DNA from: Chryseobacterium sp. IHB B 17019
GTDB taxonomy: Bacteria; Bacteroidota; Bacteroidia; Flavobacteriales; Weeksellaceae
Length of the DNA: 64,000 nucleotides
NCBI RefSeq assembly: GCF_001456155.1
Contig: NZ_CP013293.1
Span: 1,364,001 to 1,428,000 of the forward strand
Direction of reading: 5' to 3'
The first letter of the stretch is position 1; every line of letters begins with the position of its first letter. A program made the position numbers and the translations under genes. The notes beneath the pieces are model-generated. The model saw only the letters and a list, made by a program, of their open reading frames with translations, did not search any database and was not told the origin of the DNA. Below, piece by piece: positions 62,174-64,000 of the stretch.

Positions 62174-62977
62174 ATGAAATTCCAACATATTTTTAATCTG
62201 ATCATTGGAGGAAGTTTATTTTTTTCTCTTTCGAATTGTGCTTCAAATAAACCGGATTCCAATAAAAAATTAATCTGGAGTGATGAATTTAACGGAAAAG
62301 GTTTACCCGATTCATCAAAATGGAATTACGATGTCGGAGGAGATGGTTACGGAAATAATGAAGCTCAGTTTTATACTAAAAATAGGTTGGCAAACGCAAG
62401 AATGGAAAATGGAAACCTTGTGATTGAAGCCAAAAAAGAAAACTGGGAAAAGAATAAATATACTTCCGCAAGGCTTTTAACGAAGGGAAAATTTTCCTTT
62501 CAATATGGAACGGTTGAAGTGCGAGCTAAGCTTCCAAAAGGTCGCGGAACCTGGCCTGCCATCTGGATGATGAGCGAAAATATGAAAAAATGGCCCGATG
62601 ACGGTGAATTGGATATCATGGAGCATGTTGGTTTTAATCAGGGATATATCCATGCTTCGGTGCATACAAAAAAGTACAATCACATCATCGGAACCCAGAA
62701 AACCGATACGTTGATTGTAAAAGACGCGAGTGAAAAATTCCATGTATACAAAGCAGATTGGACGCCGGAAAAGATTGATGTTTATATTGATGATCAAAAG
62801 TTTTTCACTTATGAAAATAAAGAAAAAACATATGAAGCATGGCCGTTTGATCAACCTTATTTTATCATTTTAAATCTGGCGGTCGGAGGATTCTGGGGCG
62901 GAAAAGAAGGAATTGATGACAGTATTTTTCCTCAGAAATATTATATAGACTACGTAAGGGTTTATCAAAACAAATAA
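62174..62977 (+). CDS. GH16 endo-beta-1,3-glucanase (laminarinase) lipoprotein
   Basis: A 267-residue lipoprotein from ATG 62174 (MKFQHIFNLIIGG; lipobox LSNC, Cys22). The GH16 catalytic motif reads GELDIMEHVG with Glu145 as nucleophile, Asp147 assisting and Glu150 as acid/base. The extra Met gives the ExDxxE form seen in laminarinases. WSDEFNGKGLPDSSKWNYDV starts the domain, and GRGTWPAIWMM forms the aromatic subsite. It should cut laminarin or similar beta-1,3-glucan at the cell surface. The upstream TTG at 62168 is not needed. Confidence 0.93.
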   Translation: MKFQHIFNLIIGGSLFFSLSNCASNKPDSNKKLIWSDEFNGKGLPDSSKWNYDVGGDGYGNNEAQFYTKNRLANARMENGNLVIEAKKENWEKNKYTSARLLTKGKFSFQYGTVEVRAKLPKGRGTWPAIWMMSENMKKWPDDGELDIMEHVGFNQGYIHASVHTKKYNHIIGTQKTDTLIVKDASEKFHVYKADWTPEKIDVYIDDQKFFTYENKEKTYEAWPFDQPYFIILNLAVGGFWGGKEGIDDSIFPQKYYIDYVRVYQNK

Positions 62978-62983
62978 TAGACG

Positions 62984-63016
62984 TGTCCAAATTCCCCTCC
63001 TCTAAAGGGGTGGTTA
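62984..63016. repeat. TCCCCTCC-type short repeat with hairpin
   Basis: GTGTCCAAATTCCCCTCCTC then TAAAGGGGTGGTTAA; CCCCTCCT and AAAGGGG can pair. This is a recognisable short repeat in flavobacterial intergenic DNA. It lies between GH16 and the second GH30. Confidence 0.5.
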
Positions 63017-63048
63017 ATACATTAAAATAGAAAAGAAGAAAAGAAATA

Positions 63049-64000
63049 ATGAAGAAACTAATCGTAAGTTGTTTTGTAGTCGGGATGGCTTTCAATGCAA
63101 ATGCACAACATTACTGGAAAAAGAATGCAGGAAAAACGGCGAAAGTTTTTCTTACCAATTCTAAAACCAATGAAAAAATGGCTGACAAAGGAACGGTAAA
63201 GTTCGAGAAAATGGATCAGCCGAAAGAAACGGATGCCTGTATTTTTGTGGATCCGGATTTTAAATATCAAAAATTAATAGGAATCGGAGGTGCGATCACA
63301 GATGCGTCCGCTGAAACATTTTATAAGCTTCCAAAGAATAAGCAGAAAGAAATTATCGAGGCTTATTATGGAAAAAACGGATTGGGATACACCGTTGTAC
63401 GCACCAATATGAATTCATGCGACTTTTCCAGCGATTCTTATACCTATGTTCAGGATAATGATGCTTCCTTGAAATCTTTTAATGTTGCTCATGATGAAAA
63501 GTATAAAATTCCGATGATTAAAGAGGCTCAAAAGGCAATCGGAAATAATTTTACATTCTATTTTTCGCCGTGGAGTCCACCGGCATGGATGAAATCCAAC
63601 AAGAGTATGTTGAAGGGCGGAAGGTTGGAAAATCAATATTACCAGACTTGGGCAGATTATTATATTAAGTTCATCAAAGAATACGAAAAAAGAGGAATTA
63701 ATGTTTGGGGACTGACTGTTCAGAACGAGCCGATGGCTACACAAACCTGGGAATCATGTATTTATACGGCGGAAGAAGAAGGGGCTTTCCTGAAAAATAA
63801 CCTGGGACCCACGCTTTGGAAAAATGGTTTTAAAGATAAAAAAGTAATGATCTGGGATCACAACAGAGATTTAATTTATCAAAGAGCTACAACAACATTA
63901 AGCGATCCCGAAACTTCAAAATATGCAGCAGGAATCGGCTATCACTGGTACGAAACATGGAATAATAAAACTCAGTTGTTCGACAATTTATTGGAAACGC
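63049..64000 (+). CDS. GH30 glycosidase, cut by window end
   Basis: ATG at 63049 opens a frame that runs to the end of the window (317 codons seen). Signal peptide 1-19 (ending NANAQ). GH30 marks are IGIGGAITDASAETFYKLP, FSPWSPPAWMKSNKSMLKGG and the acid/base Glu227 in GLTVQNEPMATQTWE. The nucleophile lies beyond the window. It differs from the GH30 at 58180: no lipobox, and it resembles the glucosylceramidase-type subgroup used on beta-1,6-glucans. Last gene of the visible PUL. Confidence 0.9.
   Translation, partial: MKKLIVSCFVVGMAFNANAQHYWKKNAGKTAKVFLTNSKTNEKMADKGTVKFEKMDQPKETDACIFVDPDFKYQKLIGIGGAITDASAETFYKLPKNKQKEIIEAYYGKNGLGYTVVRTNMNSCDFSSDSYTYVQDNDASLKSFNVAHDEKYKIPMIKEAQKAIGNNFTFYFSPWSPPAWMKSNKSMLKGGRLENQYYQTWADYYIKFIKEYEKRGINVWGLTVQNEPMATQTWESCIYTAEEEGAFLKNNLGPTLWKNGFKDKKVMIWDHNRDLIYQRATTTLSDPETSKYAAGIGYHWYETWNNKTQLFDNLLET

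Noticed and set aside
62477..62854. 125-codon minus-strand frame inside GH16
   Set aside because: The GH16 catalytic motif lies on the plus strand in the same region.
63058..63744. Minus-strand frames opposite the right-edge gene
   Set aside because: The plus strand reads as an intact GH30 from ATG 63049 to the window end, which explains the region.
1..64000. CRISPR array, tRNA, rRNA or transposase gene
   Set aside because: I saw no regularly spaced identical repeats, cloverleaf sequence, ribosomal RNA blocks or transposase motifs on either strand.

Overview
The window reads as chromosome of a low-GC Flavobacteriia member, most likely Chryseobacterium or a close relative. Supporting signs are SusC/SusD proteins, a type IX secretion sorting domain, a GldI-like lipoprotein isomerase, promoter boxes of the Bacteroidota form TAnnTTTG, a flavobacterial serA/serC/ferredoxin cluster and a serine-palmitoyltransferase-like enzyme of the kind used for sphingolipid or sulfonolipid bases. 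I see no rRNA, tRNA, CRISPR array, insertion sequence with a transposase, or prophage.

Layout. 1-6.4 kb: a cut-off hypothetical gene, a Na+/H+ antiporter, small unknowns, a surface protein, a DUF1349 protein and a LuxR regulator. 6.6-13.7 kb: the SPT-like enzyme with a TetR regulator, then dnaX (interrupted at a run of ten A), a DAHP synthase-chorismate mutase fusion, rsgA and ndk. 13.7-21.4 kb: a GH29 fucosidase with a duplicated C-terminal module, rpe, an M42 peptidase, a DUF4294 protein, a NUDIX hydrolase, mnmD and ilvE. 21.5-22 kb: a gene-free block of palindromic repeats with a perfect 27-bp hairpin. 22-30.6 kb: two lipoprotein prolyl isomerases, secreted unknowns, a second surface protein, an aspartic protease and two tandem M28 peptidases, one of which has lost catalytic residues. 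30.6-36.8 kb: DUF1015, serA, serC and ferredoxin, with a divergent LuxC-like acyl-CoA reductase. 37-50.6 kb: a peroxiredoxin-thioredoxin operon, an M16 peptidase, an aminotransferase, rsmG, an AddB-like nuclease, a T9SS-exported lipase-like protein and an acyl-CoA dehydrogenase.

50.7-64 kb is a polysaccharide utilization locus. An MFS transporter and a regulator with a degenerate Nudix domain face susC, susD, a surface glycan-binding lipoprotein, GH30, GH3, GH16 and a second GH30 that runs off the window. The enzyme set fits breakdown of beta-1,3/1,6-glucan such as laminarin or fungal wall glucan: outer-surface GH16 and GH30 cut the chain, SusCD import the pieces, and periplasmic GH3 releases glucose for an inner-membrane transporter.

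The points most worth a second look are the A10 slippage site that splits dnaX into gamma- and tau-length products, the inactive-looking M28 copy beside an intact one, the ferredoxin/acyl-CoA reductase pair beside serine biosynthesis, the Nudix-derived regulator with a palindrome in front of susC, and the many intergenic imperfect palindromes.
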